From Candidatus Sumerlaeota bacterium (GTDB lineage Bacteria; CG03; SLGR01), in assembly GCA_007136585.1 (NCBI GenBank), contig SLGR01000201.1, positions 1 to 14,187 on the forward strand: DNA of 14,187 bases, in the 5' to 3' direction. Under the pieces are notes generated by a model that had not been told where the DNA came from, made no database searches, and saw only the letters and a list, made by a program, of their open reading frames with translations. Positions 1 to 8,044 of the stretch are shown here, one piece after another (position 1 is the stretch's first letter; every line of letters starts with the position of its first letter). Made by a program: the position numbers and the translations under genes.

Positions 1-126
1 AACAGCTTTATCGGGAAGCCCTACGGTCGTATAGGAGGGAACCCCCTTACGTGTATCAACTTCCACTGTAACCGGGAAAGCGTCCACCCCGGATATGGCA
101 AGACTTAAAACCTTACTTACGGGCAT
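1..126 (-). CDS. yifB: YifB/ComM-type Mg-chelatase-like AAA+ ATPase, N-terminal fragment (partial)
   Basis: Only the first 42 codons are present; the gene runs off the left edge. The translation begins MPVSKVLSLAISGVDAF and continues with VTVEVDTRKGVPSY and TVGLPDKAV. This matches the family's usual start, where an A-x-x-G-(I/V)-DA-(F/Y) segment is followed by VEVDxxxGLPxFxIVGLPDxAV. That N-terminal fold precedes the AAA+ and Mg-chelatase-like domains, which lie outside the window. ComM, a member of this family, is a helicase acting in branch migration during natural transformation; other members are poorly understood. The ATG at 126 is the only plausible start, because an in-frame TAA lies 18 bases upstream. 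No strong Shine-Dalgarno is visible. The gene follows proS by 109 bases on the same strand. Family recognition is good; the precise role is not known from this fragment. Confidence 0.85.
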   Translation of the reverse strand, partial: MPVSKVLSLAISGVDAFPVTVEVDTRKGVPSYTTVGLPDKAV

Positions 127-172
127 AAAAGCGGGTATCCATTACTCTCATATTCAGTCTCTTTTACGGGTT

Positions 173-214
173 CTTTCCGGGCTTTTCTTTAACCCGGAAG
201 GATACCCCCGGAAG
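173..214 (-). other. Hairpin-forming leader between proS and yifB
   Basis: On the minus strand two copies of CTTCCGGG (plus positions 207-214 and 193-200) are followed by one complementary arm, CCCGGAA (175-181). Either copy could pair with it, the nearer one giving a 7-bp stem with an 11-base loop. No T-tract follows on either strand, so it is a poor intrinsic terminator. It may be a weak transcript-end or processing structure, or incidental in a CCGG-rich genome. Confidence 0.3.
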
Positions 215-235
215 CAGCCTCCCTGATACTGCAGG

Positions 236-1930
236 TTATATACTGATTTTTTCCTCAATACCTTCAGGTGACAGATACTCTTTTTTCCCGCTTCTCCTGC
301 AGACAACCTCAAGTTTTCCGTCCTTCATGTAACTTTTGCCTACAATGATCTGCACCGGAAGCCCCAGAAGCTGCGCATCCTTGAACTTCACCCCCGGAGA
401 CTCATCCCGGTCATCCCAGAGCACCTCGTATTTTTCGGAAAGTTTTTCGTAGAGACTGCGGCATATATCCTCCGTATCACCGGAGAGCTGGATAAGGGAT
501 ATCTCAAAAGGCGCGATGGCAGCCGGCCATATTATCCCGTCAGAATCGTGGTTCTGCTCTATGGTCGCCGCAGCCACCCGGGTAACACCTATCCCGTAAC
601 ACCCCATTATCATATCTTTCTCCCGGCCGTCTTTATCCACGAACCTGGCCCCCATAGCTGAAGAATACTTCGTTCCAAGGAGAAACGTATGCCCAACCTC
701 TATCCCCCTCATAATCTTGAGCTCCCCGCCGCATTTCAGGCAGAGGTCGCCCTGCTGCAGCTTCCTAAGCCTTCCTTTCCAGGAGACAGTATAATCCCGG
801 GGAAAGTTTATATTGATAAGATGATAATCTTTCTTTCCGGCTCCGCTTACGGCATTCTGAACCGCTAGAACCTCCTCGTCGGCAAAAACCGGAATCTTCG
901 CCCCGCAGGGTCCGGAAAACCCCGGAGGGCCTCCTGTAACGGCTTTTACCGTTTCGGGCTCCGCAAGGTTGAGCCACTTAGCCCCGCTGGCGGAAAGAAG
1001 CTTATCCTGGCAGAGTTCATGGTCCCCCCTTACCAGGGCCGCCACCGGGCCCTTATCAGAGTCAAATATGAGTGTTTTTATGAATTTCCGGGGTTTCTCC
1101 GAGAGAAACCCGCTTACTTCCTGCACCGTGGTTACCCCGGGCGTATGAACCTCTTGAAGCGGTTTCTCCTCCTCTTCAGGAAACCCGGGTTCACCTTCAG
1201 GGCCTTTAAAACCGGCCATTGAGGATGAGGCCCCGTACCCGCAGGAGCAGACGGCCACTTCCTCCTCGCCCGTTGAGGCAAGAACCATAAACTCGTGTGA
1301 AAACTCTCCGCCTATATTCCCGGTATCGGCTTCTACTACAGCAAACTCCAGCCCGCACCGTTCAAAAATCCTCTTATAGGCCTTAAAATGAAGATCATAT
1401 GAGCTCCGGCATCCTTCCAGGTCGGCGTCAAAACTGTAGGAGTCCTTCATATAGAACTCACGGGCCCTCATAACTCCGAACCTGGGGCGTATCTCGTCGC
1501 GGAACTTCATCTGAAACTGGTATAAGGTTACAGGAAGCTGCTTGTAGGACCTTACGTTCTCGGAAACGATCTTCGTAACTACCTCCTCGTGTGTAGGGCC
1601 CAGGCAGAACTCCCTTCCGCCCCGGTCCTTGAGACGCATAAGCTCCGGACCGTAGAGATCCCACCTTCCGCTCTCCTCCCAGAGACTCCTGGGCTGCATG
1701 GCGCTCATTACGATCTCCTGGGCCCCCGCCGCGTCAAGCTCTTCTCTAATTATCTCTTCTATTTTTCTTACGGTACGCCACCCCAGCGGGAGAAACTCGT
1801 ATACACCTGAGGCGAGTTTCCTTATCATCCCGGAGCGTATCATCAGCTTATGGGAAGGGATCTCGGCCTCCCGCGGATCCTCCTTGAGCGTAGGCAGAAA
1901 ATACTCTGACATTTTCTTTGAATATTTCAT
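236..1930 (-). CDS. proS: Prolyl-tRNA synthetase, bacterial type with editing insertion
   Basis: The 564-residue product charges tRNA-Pro with proline in the cytoplasm. It has the bacterial ProRS layout: class II motif 1 around residues 26-50, the TxE-type loop GPTHEEVVT at 111-119, motif 2 with FRDEIRPRFGVMRAREFYMKD at 143-163, and motif 3 GCYGIGVTR at 443-451. An editing (INS/YbaK-like) insertion lies between motifs 2 and 3, roughly residues 225-385. It has a lysine in KTLIF (about K285) and a GFSGPCG loop. Cysteine pairs at 228/230 and 397/400 flank the insertion, as in other bacterial ProRS. The anticodon-binding domain follows (WDDRDESPGVKFKDA at 505-519). Length is normal for the family (about 570). 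The gene begins 4 bases after the ispG stop, so it is probably translated by coupling. Identity is secure. Confidence 0.97.
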   Translation of the reverse strand: MKYSKKMSEYFLPTLKEDPREAEIPSHKLMIRSGMIRKLASGVYEFLPLGWRTVRKIEEIIREELDAAGAQEIVMSAMQPRSLWEESGRWDLYGPELMRLKDRGGREFCLGPTHEEVVTKIVSENVRSYKQLPVTLYQFQMKFRDEIRPRFGVMRAREFYMKDSYSFDADLEGCRSSYDLHFKAYKRIFERCGLEFAVVEADTGNIGGEFSHEFMVLASTGEEEVAVCSCGYGASSSMAGFKGPEGEPGFPEEEEKPLQEVHTPGVTTVQEVSGFLSEKPRKFIKTLIFDSDKGPVAALVRGDHELCQDKLLSASGAKWLNLAEPETVKAVTGGPPGFSGPCGAKIPVFADEEVLAVQNAVSGAGKKDYHLININFPRDYTVSWKGRLRKLQQGDLCLKCGGELKIMRGIEVGHTFLLGTKYSSAMGARFVDKDGREKDMIMGCYGIGVTRVAAATIEQNHDSDGIIWPAAIAPFEISLIQLSGDTEDICRSLYEKLSEKYEVLWDDRDESPGVKFKDAQLLGLPVQIIVGKSYMKDGKLEVVCRRSGKKEYLSPEGIEEKISI

Positions 1931-1934
1931 AACT

Positions 1935-2957
1935 TCACAACTTTCTGAACTCCCGGATAAGCATCCGGATCATCTCTTTCTCCCCTGATTCCGCGGTTTT
2001 AAGGGCTTTTCCCTTCCTGATAATAAGCGCCCCGTTCCTTGTCCCGCATATACCTATATCGCAGTGAGAAGCCTCACCGGGCCCGTTTACCTCGCAGCCC
2101 ATCACCGCTATACTAAGAGGCTTTTCCCTGTCCTCCGGGGCAAGTTCCGATATCAGGGTATCCAGCCAGGAGGAGACGTCTATCCTGCTCCTTGAACACC
2201 CGGGGCAGGAAATTACCTCCAGCGCATCGCCGTACCCGAAAACCGCGTTCCTTAAAATAACAGCAGTTCTCACCTCTTCCACGGATTCATCCGTAAGCGA
2301 GACCCTTATGGTATCGCCTACCCCGTCTACCAGAAGCGCGCCCAGGGCGGCCGATGTCTTTATGATTCCCTCCCGGGGCGGCCCCGTTGCCGTCACTCCT
2401 ATGTGAAGGGGGGTATCGGAACGCATTGAAAAAAACCTGTTTGCATCCACTGTGGCTGTTACCGACGGGGATTTCATTGAGACAAGAAAATTCTCAAACC
2501 CTCTTTTCCTGAGTTTATCATCCCACTCAAGAGCAAGTGAGGCAAGCTCTTCGGAACCGTGAGCCCCGCAGGAACCGCTGTTAAACCCCAGCCGGAGCGC
2601 CGCTGAGCGGCGGGCTGCCGCTTCCGCTGTCTCAAGAACCCCTTTCTCGGGGGTATTTCCGGGGTTTACCCTTACCTTGTCAAACCCCGCCTTCAGGGCC
2701 GAGGCCGCTATCCCGGGGCTGAAATGACAATCCGCCACAAGCGGGACCCCCAGTTCACTGAGCGCTCCGTATACCGCGGCTGAATCCTCGCCGGGAACAG
2801 CCGCCCTTATTATCTCCGCCCCGGCCTCCACCAGCCTGCGCCCTTCTTCAAGTATCTTCTCAGGTTCGTCAAGAGGGGATTTAAGCATACCCTGTATTCT
2901 AAGCGGGCTACCTTCCCCTACAGGGAGTCCGCCTATCATTACCTGACGGCTCCTCAC
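1935..2957 (-). CDS. ispG: 4-hydroxy-3-methylbut-2-enyl diphosphate synthase (IspG/GcpE)
   Basis: IspG makes HMBPP from MEcPP in the penultimate step of the MEP isoprenoid pathway, using a [4Fe-4S] cluster. The 340-residue product has a TIM-barrel half with VRVNPGNTPEKG (95-106) and VGDTIRVSLT (213-222). The cluster half has cysteines C251 and C254 (SCPGCS) and C288 in VMGCEVNGPGEA, with the cluster-ligand glutamate at 295. This is the short bacterial form. The GTG start at 2957 overlaps the rseP stop (GTGA), and a GAGG lies 8 bases upstream. This start keeps the usual R-x-R-x-V beginning; an ATG six codons later would trim it. Two conserved spots differ from the usual sequence: QSMT reads QGML (22-25) and GVTEAG reads GVTATG (187-192). 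Dxr, two genes upstream, supplies the same pathway. Confidence 0.95.
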   Translation of the reverse strand: MRSRQVMIGGLPVGEGSPLRIQGMLKSPLDEPEKILEEGRRLVEAGAEIIRAAVPGEDSAAVYGALSELGVPLVADCHFSPGIAASALKAGFDKVRVNPGNTPEKGVLETAEAAARRSAALRLGFNSGSCGAHGSEELASLALEWDDKLRKRGFENFLVSMKSPSVTATVDANRFFSMRSDTPLHIGVTATGPPREGIIKTSAALGALLVDGVGDTIRVSLTDESVEEVRTAVILRNAVFGYGDALEVISCPGCSRSRIDVSSWLDTLISELAPEDREKPLSIAVMGCEVNGPGEASHCDIGICGTRNGALIIRKGKALKTAESGEKEMIRMLIREFRKL

Positions 2958-3985
2958 TGAAACACCCTCAGTATATCCTGCCAGGTGGCAAAAAGTATAA
3001 GCGCTATAAGAAGGGAGACTCCTATCATATTCGCCACCGCGATTTTCTTCGGGTCAAGGGCCGAACCCTTGACTTTTTCCGCGAAAGCCAGAACTATATG
3101 CCCCCCGTCAAGGATGGGTACGGGAAGGAGATTTATCAGCCCCAGCTGGACGCTTATGAGCGCTATGAGCTGAAAAAGAGAGATTAACCCGTGCCTGGCA
3201 GCATCCGAAACGGCGTGGGCTATTCCGATGGGTCCGGAGACATCGGCCTCCATCCGCCCGGTTATCATAAGCCACAGAAACTCAAGCAGGGTAAGGCTTA
3301 TAAAAAAAACGTATCTTATGCTCTCTACTATGGATTCAAAGAAACCAAGCTTCACCTCTTCAACCGGAGCGGTTATTCCCAGAAACCCCCGGCCGCTCGC
3401 CTCTTCATACTCAGGAGCGGCCTCTATATTAATCACCTCTCCTTCCCTATCCACTTTAAAGTTTATAACCTCTCCCCCCCGCTCGGAGACCATACTCACA
3501 AGCTCCTGCCAGGTTGAAACTCCGGCACCGTCCACGGTCAGAATTCTATCACCCTCCTCAAACCCCGCCTCAACCGCAGGGTACCCTTCAACCAGACCCC
3601 CTATGACCGGCTCATCTACAACCTGTGTCATACCGGCAAGGTAGATTATAAGGAAAAGGATGAGAGCGCCGGTGATGTAATTCATCGCGGCCCCGGAGAT
3701 AAGGACCGGGATCCTCCTTAAGGGGTCAAGACTCAGAAAGGAGCCCGGCTCCCCCGCGGACTCGTCCTCCATTGTATCGCCTTTCATTCTGACATACCCC
3801 CCGAGCGGGACCGCGGAGATGCGGTACCGGACCCCTTTTCTTGTAAACCCGAAAATCTCCCTGCCAAACCCCAGGGAGAAGACCTCCACGTCTACCCCGC
3901 TCTTTAAGGCCACTATAAAATGACCCAGCTCGTGAACAAATATCACAACCGAAAAAGTAAATATTATCGCAATTAAAGATATCAT
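2954..3985 (-). CDS. rseP: Site-2 zinc metalloprotease RseP, single-PDZ form
   Basis: This is an intramembrane protease that cleaves membrane-bound regulators and remnant signal peptides. The first transmembrane helix carries the zinc-binding HELGH (residues 18-22), and the second motif NLLPVPILDGGH (285-296) supplies the aspartate ligand D293. YRISAVPLGGYVRMKGD is the typical loop after the first helix. One PDZ domain occupies about residues 126-195 (GYPAVEAGFEEGDRILTVDG). Further hydrophobic segments lie near 100-118, 224-243 and 318-336. At 343 residues it matches the short, one-PDZ bacterial form rather than the roughly 450-residue two-PDZ E. coli enzyme. The ATG overlaps the dxr stop (ATGA) and follows a GGAGGG Shine-Dalgarno located in the end of dxr. 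Position between dxr and ispG is a common bacterial arrangement. The substrate cannot be told from the window. Confidence 0.96.
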   Translation of the reverse strand: MISLIAIIFTFSVVIFVHELGHFIVALKSGVDVEVFSLGFGREIFGFTRKGVRYRISAVPLGGYVRMKGDTMEDESAGEPGSFLSLDPLRRIPVLISGAAMNYITGALILFLIIYLAGMTQVVDEPVIGGLVEGYPAVEAGFEEGDRILTVDGAGVSTWQELVSMVSERGGEVINFKVDREGEVINIEAAPEYEEASGRGFLGITAPVEEVKLGFFESIVESIRYVFFISLTLLEFLWLMITGRMEADVSGPIGIAHAVSDAARHGLISLFQLIALISVQLGLINLLPVPILDGGHIVLAFAEKVKGSALDPKKIAVANMIGVSLLIALILFATWQDILRVFQ

Positions 3986-5133
3986 TTTCCCTCCGCAAAG
4001 CCGACAGCGGCGCTGAACGCCCTTTCATAAAGTTCAATAATTCCCCCGGAAGATTCTAATGATCCGGAGAGCCCTTTTTCAAGTGTCCTTGAGATTATAC
4101 CGGGGATATCGGTAAAACCTATACTCCCGTTAAGGAAAGCCCTGACCGCCGCCTCGTCGGCGGCGCAGAGGACCACCGGGGCCTCCCCGCCCCTGCGCCC
4201 GGCATCCACCGCCAGGTCAAGACAGGGAAACCTCTTCCTGTCCGGGGTATAGAACTCAAGTCTGGCAAGATCCGCGGCATCAAGGGAAAAACCCGGAAGT
4301 TCAGCCCTTGCGGGGTGTGATATGGCGTAACTTATGGGTATCCTCATATCCGCCGGAGCGATATGAGCAAAAAGGCTTCCGTCCGTAAACTCAACCATAG
4401 CGTGCACAAGAGACTGGGGGTGAATCAGAACATCAAGCATATCAAACCCGAGATCAAAAAGGTGAGAGGCCTCTATTATCTCCAGCCCTTTATTCATAAG
4501 GGTGGCTGAATCAACCGTGATTTTTTCTCCCATATCCCAGGTGGGATGCGACAGGCAGTCATCCGGGGTGACACCCCGGAGCTCATCCGCGCTCTTTCCG
4601 TATACCGCCCCCCCGGAAGCTGTCAGTATAACCTTCCTTACCTCCCCGGTCTTTACCCCTTCAATAAGCTGAAAAACCGCGGAATGTTCGCTGTCCACGG
4701 GGATGAGTTCTCCTCCGGCTGAGAGTCTCTCTTTTATGAGAGGCCACCCCATCACTATTGATTCCTTGTTCGCGGTTGCGACCTTCTTTCCCGCCTCCAG
4801 GGCCCGTAGGGTCGGTTCAAGACCGGCTATACCGCTTATTGCGTTTACTATCACCCCGGAGGAGGGGGACTCTGTCATCTCCCGGAGACCGGTTTCCCCG
4901 CAGAGAACCCTTGCGGTTCCGAATCTGTCGTTACCGGTATCGTTTATAAATTCCCTGTACGAACCGGAATCTGTTATTACAGCCACAGAAGGCTTGTAAG
5001 CCTCTATATGGCTCCGCAGTTTATCTGTATCCCTGTTAACCGAGACACCATATATCCCGATCCCCAGGGAAGAGGCGGCTTTAAGGGCGTTTCCGCCTAC
5101 CGACCCGCTTGAACCAAGCACGGATACTTTCAT
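3982..5133 (-). CDS. dxr: 1-deoxy-D-xylulose 5-phosphate reductoisomerase
   Basis: Dxr converts DXP to MEP with NADPH, the first committed step of the MEP pathway. The 383-residue product starts [13 protein letters not shown], the NADPH-binding Rossmann motif (family GSTGSIG). It contains ATANKESIV, the substrate and metal residues in [11 protein letters not shown], the flexible loop ILTASGG, and [27 protein letters not shown], written here in segments: [19 protein letters not shown] then [25 protein letters not shown] follows. Near the C-terminus the usual NAANE reads CAADE. The start chosen is the ATG at 5133, which overlaps the cdsA stop as ATGA and puts the Rossmann motif at the N-terminus. 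A GTG at 5145 would add only four residues. Length is normal (about 385-400). Confidence 0.96.
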   Translation of the reverse strand: MKVSVLGSSGSVGGNALKAASSLGIGIYGVSVNRDTDKLRSHIEAYKPSVAVITDSGSYREFINDTGNDRFGTARVLCGETGLREMTESPSSGVIVNAISGIAGLEPTLRALEAGKKVATANKESIVMGWPLIKERLSAGGELIPVDSEHSAVFQLIEGVKTGEVRKVILTASGGAVYGKSADELRGVTPDDCLSHPTWDMGEKITVDSATLMNKGLEIIEASHLFDLGFDMLDVLIHPQSLVHAMVEFTDGSLFAHIAPADMRIPISYAISHPARAELPGFSLDAADLARLEFYTPDRKRFPCLDLAVDAGRRGGEAPVVLCAADEAAVRAFLNGSIGFTDIPGIISRTLEKGLSGSLESSGGIIELYERAFSAAVGFAEGK

Positions 5134-5948
5134 CTTAGTACCCACAGGGCGTAATGGTACATAAAAGGAAGGGTGAAGAGAAGACTGTCCGTCCGGTCAA
5201 GAAACCCCCCGTGACCCGGAAGAAAAACCCCTGAATCCTTCCTGCTCAAACCTCTTTTTATCATTGATTCGGCAAGATCTCCCGCTACGGCAAGGATCCC
5301 TAAAAAGGCCCCCGCGCCGAGAGCGGAGCGCGCCGATATGAAATAAAGACCCAGAGCGCGGGAGAGAAGAAACATCGCTGCGGAGGCAAAAATAACGGCC
5401 CCCGCCGCTCCCGCCCTCGTTTTTCCGGGGCTTGCGGAATGAAGCCGGGCCCTGCCGAACTTAAGTCCGGTAAAATACGCCCCGGTATCAGCAGCCCAGG
5501 TAGCAAGCACCCCGGCGAGCATAAGCTCCCTTCCGAAAGGCCTTATCCCCCTGAGTAGAACTCCGTAACTCATAAGCCATCCTATGTAAAGAACTCCCGT
5601 AAGGGTAGCGGTATACCCCGGGAAAAAACCTTCAATGTTCTTTCTGAAAATATAAATTATGAAAGTTGATGATACAGCAAAAAAAAGAAGGAACCTGAAG
5701 GTATCCGCAGTCTCCCTGTACATACGCGGCGAAACTGCCGTGAAAGCTCCAAGGAGGAAGAGAACTGATAATATAATCCCCCACTTTCTAAGCACAGGAA
5801 CTCCGTTGTCGATACACATAGCGAAATACTCAAGGAGGCATCCTGCGGTTATAAGAAGGACCAGTATAAAAAATGGAACTCCGCCCCAGTATATGAGAGA
5901 ATAGGCTATAAGTACGCCGGCAACTCCGGAAAGAACCCTGTTCCTCAT
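5130..5948 (-). CDS. cdsA: Phosphatidate cytidylyltransferase (CDP-diglyceride synthase)
   Basis: CdsA makes CDP-diacylglycerol from phosphatidate and CTP at the inner membrane, the precursor of bacterial phospholipids. The 272-residue product is strongly hydrophobic throughout, with several membrane helices. The C-terminal family signature is complete: S228-x-I-K-R, then KDSG, then [13 protein letters not shown] (about 228-255). [17 protein letters not shown] (149-165) and SPGKTRAG (173-180) match the metal/CTP-binding segments of the family. The start ATG at 5948 has a GGGGAG Shine-Dalgarno about nine bases upstream. It is separated from uppS by 109 bases, the largest gap between neighbours inside the operon, and overlaps dxr by 4 bases. 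Confidence 0.96.
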   Translation of the reverse strand: MRNRVLSGVAGVLIAYSLIYWGGVPFFILVLLITAGCLLEYFAMCIDNGVPVLRKWGIILSVLFLLGAFTAVSPRMYRETADTFRFLLFFAVSSTFIIYIFRKNIEGFFPGYTATLTGVLYIGWLMSYGVLLRGIRPFGRELMLAGVLATWAADTGAYFTGLKFGRARLHSASPGKTRAGAAGAVIFASAAMFLLSRALGLYFISARSALGAGAFLGILAVAGDLAESMIKRGLSRKDSGVFLPGHGGFLDRTDSLLFTLPFMYHYALWVLR

Positions 5949-5989
5949 CTCAAAAAACTCCCCTTGTCCTTACAGGGCGCGGCGGGCCG

Positions 5990-6033
5990 GGGCTCCTCCC
6001 TCCGAAGGACGCCTCCCCCGGAGCCCTTTTTTT
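5990..6033 (+). terminator. Terminator-shaped hairpin facing against the operon
   Basis: On the plus strand GGGCTCC (5990-5996) pairs with GGAGCCC (6020-6026), and seven Ts follow directly (6027-6033). The 23-base loop holds a second small hairpin, TCC-GAA-GGA (6001-6009). This is a textbook intrinsic terminator, but it would act on plus-strand transcripts, whereas uppS and cdsA on either side are on the minus strand. Read on the minus strand the same element is a GC-rich hairpin preceded by seven As and followed by no T-tract, so it should not stop operon transcription. An alternative stem pairs CCGGGG (5987-5992) with CCCCGG (6016-6021), mutually exclusive with the first. Confidence 0.6.
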
Positions 6034-6057
6034 GTGAGTTTGAAACCATAACGCGCT

Positions 6058-6735
6058 TCATCTCCTGGCGCCGAACCTTCTGTTACGGCGGTGAAAAGAC
6101 TTAACCGCCTTTTCAAGCTCTGTCTCATCAAAATCGGGCCATAGCGTATCCGTAAAATAAAGCTCCGCGTAGGAGATCTGCCAAAGCATAAAATTTGAAA
6201 TACGCATCTCCCCGCTGGTTCTTATAAGGAGATCCACATCCGGAGCTTCGGGAACATTGAGGTTCCGGCTGAACGCCTCCAGGTCTCCTCCGTCGTAGGA
6301 AGCGGCGGCATCCAGTATTTCCCGTCGCCCGCTGTAATCAAGACAGAGGATAGCGCTCAGAGAGTCTCCGGAAGAGGTCTCCCGGATACTCTTGTCAAGC
6401 AGGGAGTTTATCCTATCCCTGAACCTGTCTCTTCTTCCGGAAACAAGAAGCCTAACCCCGTTCTCCTTCATTTCCAGAACCTTCTTCTGCAGAAAATCAG
6501 CCAGAATTTCCATCAGAGCATTGACCTCGCTCTCAGGTCTTTTCCAGTTCTCGGATGAGAACGCGTATAGGGAAAGGTACTTTGCCCCGCCGCGGGCGCA
6601 GGTCTTTGTTATCTCACTTACACGTTCGGCCCCGGCGCGGTGCCCCCAGACCGTATCCATTCCCCGGACCCTGGCCCAGCGGCTGTTTCCGTCCATAATT
6701 ATAGCGATGTGGTCAGGGAACCGGTCGGATATCAT
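6058..6735 (-). CDS. uppS: Isoprenyl transferase, undecaprenyl diphosphate synthase type
   Basis: This cis-prenyltransferase condenses IPP onto farnesyl diphosphate to make the undecaprenyl carrier used for peptidoglycan and other envelope polymers. The 225-residue product has the family's five regions. They include HIAIIMDGNSRWA (residues 9-21, catalytic D15), GHRAGAERV, YAFSSENWKRP (57-67), the tyrosine-glycine region CLDYSGRREI (131-140), and LLIRTSGEMRISNFMLWQ (169-186) with YAELYF. The commonly seen DGNGRWA reads DGNSRWA; other members also vary at that position. The ATG at 6735 follows the frr stop by 10 bases. There is no strong Shine-Dalgarno, so translation probably relies on coupling to frr. 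It would consume the isoprenoid units made through Dxr and IspG. Confidence 0.96.
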   Translation of the reverse strand: MISDRFPDHIAIIMDGNSRWARVRGMDTVWGHRAGAERVSEITKTCARGGAKYLSLYAFSSENWKRPESEVNALMEILADFLQKKVLEMKENGVRLLVSGRRDRFRDRINSLLDKSIRETSSGDSLSAILCLDYSGRREILDAAASYDGGDLEAFSRNLNVPEAPDVDLLIRTSGEMRISNFMLWQISYAELYFTDTLWPDFDETELEKAVKSFHRRNRRFGARR

Positions 6736-6745
6736 CTAACTCGGG

Positions 6746-7303
6746 TTATTCTTCCCTGATTTCTTTCTCTTTCTTGGCAAGTATCTCGTTTATTTTCTCA
6801 ATATTTTTGTCGGTAAGTTTCTGAATCCTGTCCAGGGCTCTGAAGGCTTCATCCTCTGATATATCGCCTTCCTTCTTGAGTGTCTTGATCTCTTCATTGG
6901 CGTCCCTGCGTATATTTCTCACCTCCACCCTGAAATCCTCCGCAATGTTGTGCAGGCTCTTTATGATCTCCTCCCGCCTCTCTGCGGTAAGACTGGGAAC
7001 GTTGAGGCGGATGGTCTTTCCTTCCGTATTGGGAGTAAGTCCTATGTTAGATGAGATTATGGCTTTCTCCACAGCAGGCACGGCATTCTCATCCCATACC
7101 TTTATTTCAAGCATACGGGGCTGGGGAACGGTTATATTTGAAACCTGATTCAGCGGAAGAACAGATCCGTAATATTCAACTTTCACGCTCTCAAGCATAG
7201 CCGCCGAAGCGCGCCCCGTCCTAACCCCTCTTATCTCGTTCCCGAGTGTCTCAACTACCTTATCCATCCTTTTCCCGGTGCTGTCTTCAACTGAAGCGCT
7301 CAT
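6746..7303 (-). CDS. frr: Ribosome recycling factor
   Basis: RRF, with EF-G, splits the post-termination ribosome. The 185-residue product matches the family in length and sequence: MDKVVETLGNEIRGVRTGRA near the N-terminus, then VEYYGSVLPLNQVSNI, SNIGLTPNTEGKTIRLNVP, LTAERREEIIK, VRNIRRDANEEIK and ISEDEAF, with a C-terminal LTDKNIEKIN helix. The reading frame is open upstream into pyrH, but the ATG at 7303 (MSASVEDSTG) is the right start. It gives the family length and has a GGAGG five bases upstream, overlapping the end of pyrH. The gene begins 13 bases after the pyrH stop, the usual pyrH-frr pairing. Confidence 0.97.
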   Translation of the reverse strand: MSASVEDSTGKRMDKVVETLGNEIRGVRTGRASAAMLESVKVEYYGSVLPLNQVSNITVPQPRMLEIKVWDENAVPAVEKAIISSNIGLTPNTEGKTIRLNVPSLTAERREEIIKSLHNIAEDFRVEVRNIRRDANEEIKTLKKEGDISEDEAFRALDRIQKLTDKNIEKINEILAKKEKEIREE

Positions 7304-7316
7304 ATTTTCCTCCGTA

Positions 7317-8015
7317 TCAGAATATTTTTGTCCCCACATCCTCTCCCGAAAGAACCCGTGCCAAGCTTCCTTTCCTGAGAAAGTTAAAAACCACGGCCGG
7401 AAGGGAGCTCCCCTCCAGAAGCGCAAATGCGGTACGGTCCATTACCCCGAGCCCCATTTCGGAGGCCTCCTTGAAGGTCAGCTCCTTCTCAAAAAGCCTG
7501 GCATTGGGGTTCTTCTCCGGATCGCTGTCGTAAACCCCGTCAACCCTCGTAGCCTTGAGCAGGGCATCGGCACCGATTTCCAGGGCCCTTAAGGCGGCAG
7601 CCGTATCCGTGGTGAAAAACGGAGACCCGGTACCCCCGGCAAAAATAACCAGACTGCCGGCTTCAAGATGTCTGACGGCGCGGGCAGGAGAAATCTCTTC
7701 GGTAACCCCGGAGAGGTTAAGGGCGCTCATAACAACCGACGGGACCCCGGCCTGCTCAAGCAGGCTCTTAAACCCCAGCGCGTTTACCACTGTGGCTGTC
7801 ATTCCCATATAATCCGCGCTTAACCGGTCAATCCCGGCAAAATCACGGGCCCGCACAATATTTCCCCCGCCCAGCAGAACCGCTACCTGGGCTCCTTTTC
7901 CGGAAGCTTCCTTAAACTCCGCGGCTGCGGCTGAGGCAGACTCCTTATCAAACCCGGAGCCGCGGGGGCCCAGCATCTCACCGCTGAGTTTTACAAGCAC
8001 GCGCCGGTAAATCAT
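7317..8015 (-). CDS. pyrH: UMP kinase (bacterial PyrH)
   Basis: PyrH phosphorylates UMP to UDP with ATP, the step that feeds UTP, CTP and UDP-sugars. The 232-residue product belongs to the amino-acid-kinase fold. It begins YRRVLVKLSGEML, with the phosphate-binding LLGGGNIVR near residues 47-55. ADYMGMTATVVNALGFKSLL follows, then FAGGTGSPFFTTDTAAALRA (nucleotide binding) and KATRVDGVYDSDP. The C-terminal part reads LGVMDRTAFALL and ends VGTKIF. All family landmarks are present and length is normal (about 240). The ATG at 8015 lies 29 bases after tsf. The tsf-pyrH-frr order is the standard one. Confidence 0.97.
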   Translation of the reverse strand: MIYRRVLVKLSGEMLGPRGSGFDKESASAAAAEFKEASGKGAQVAVLLGGGNIVRARDFAGIDRLSADYMGMTATVVNALGFKSLLEQAGVPSVVMSALNLSGVTEEISPARAVRHLEAGSLVIFAGGTGSPFFTTDTAAALRALEIGADALLKATRVDGVYDSDPEKNPNARLFEKELTFKEASEMGLGVMDRTAFALLEGSSLPAVVFNFLRKGSLARVLSGEDVGTKIF

Positions 8016-8044
8016 ACTGCGATTCCCGCTAAAGAACCCCTCAC

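Noticed and set aside
3228-3644. A 138-codon open frame antisense to rseP
   Set aside because: It is rich in Ser, Pro and Thr as expected from the complement of this coding strand, lacks a start signal, and overlaps the secure rseP gene fully.
4120-4180. Dxr CAADE in place of the usual NAANE
   Set aside because: The metal and substrate residues (DSEHSA, ASGG, MNKGLE) are intact, so I take this as ordinary divergence.
6679-6717. UppS DGNSRWA in place of DGNGRWA as a possible lost function
   Set aside because: This position varies in cis-prenyltransferases (for example DGNRRWA), and the catalytic aspartate and RTSGE motif are intact.
7304-7426. N-terminal extension of frr into pyrH
   Set aside because: The extra 41 residues are the pyrH 3' end read in another frame; the ATG at 7303 has a GGAGG and gives the standard RRF length.
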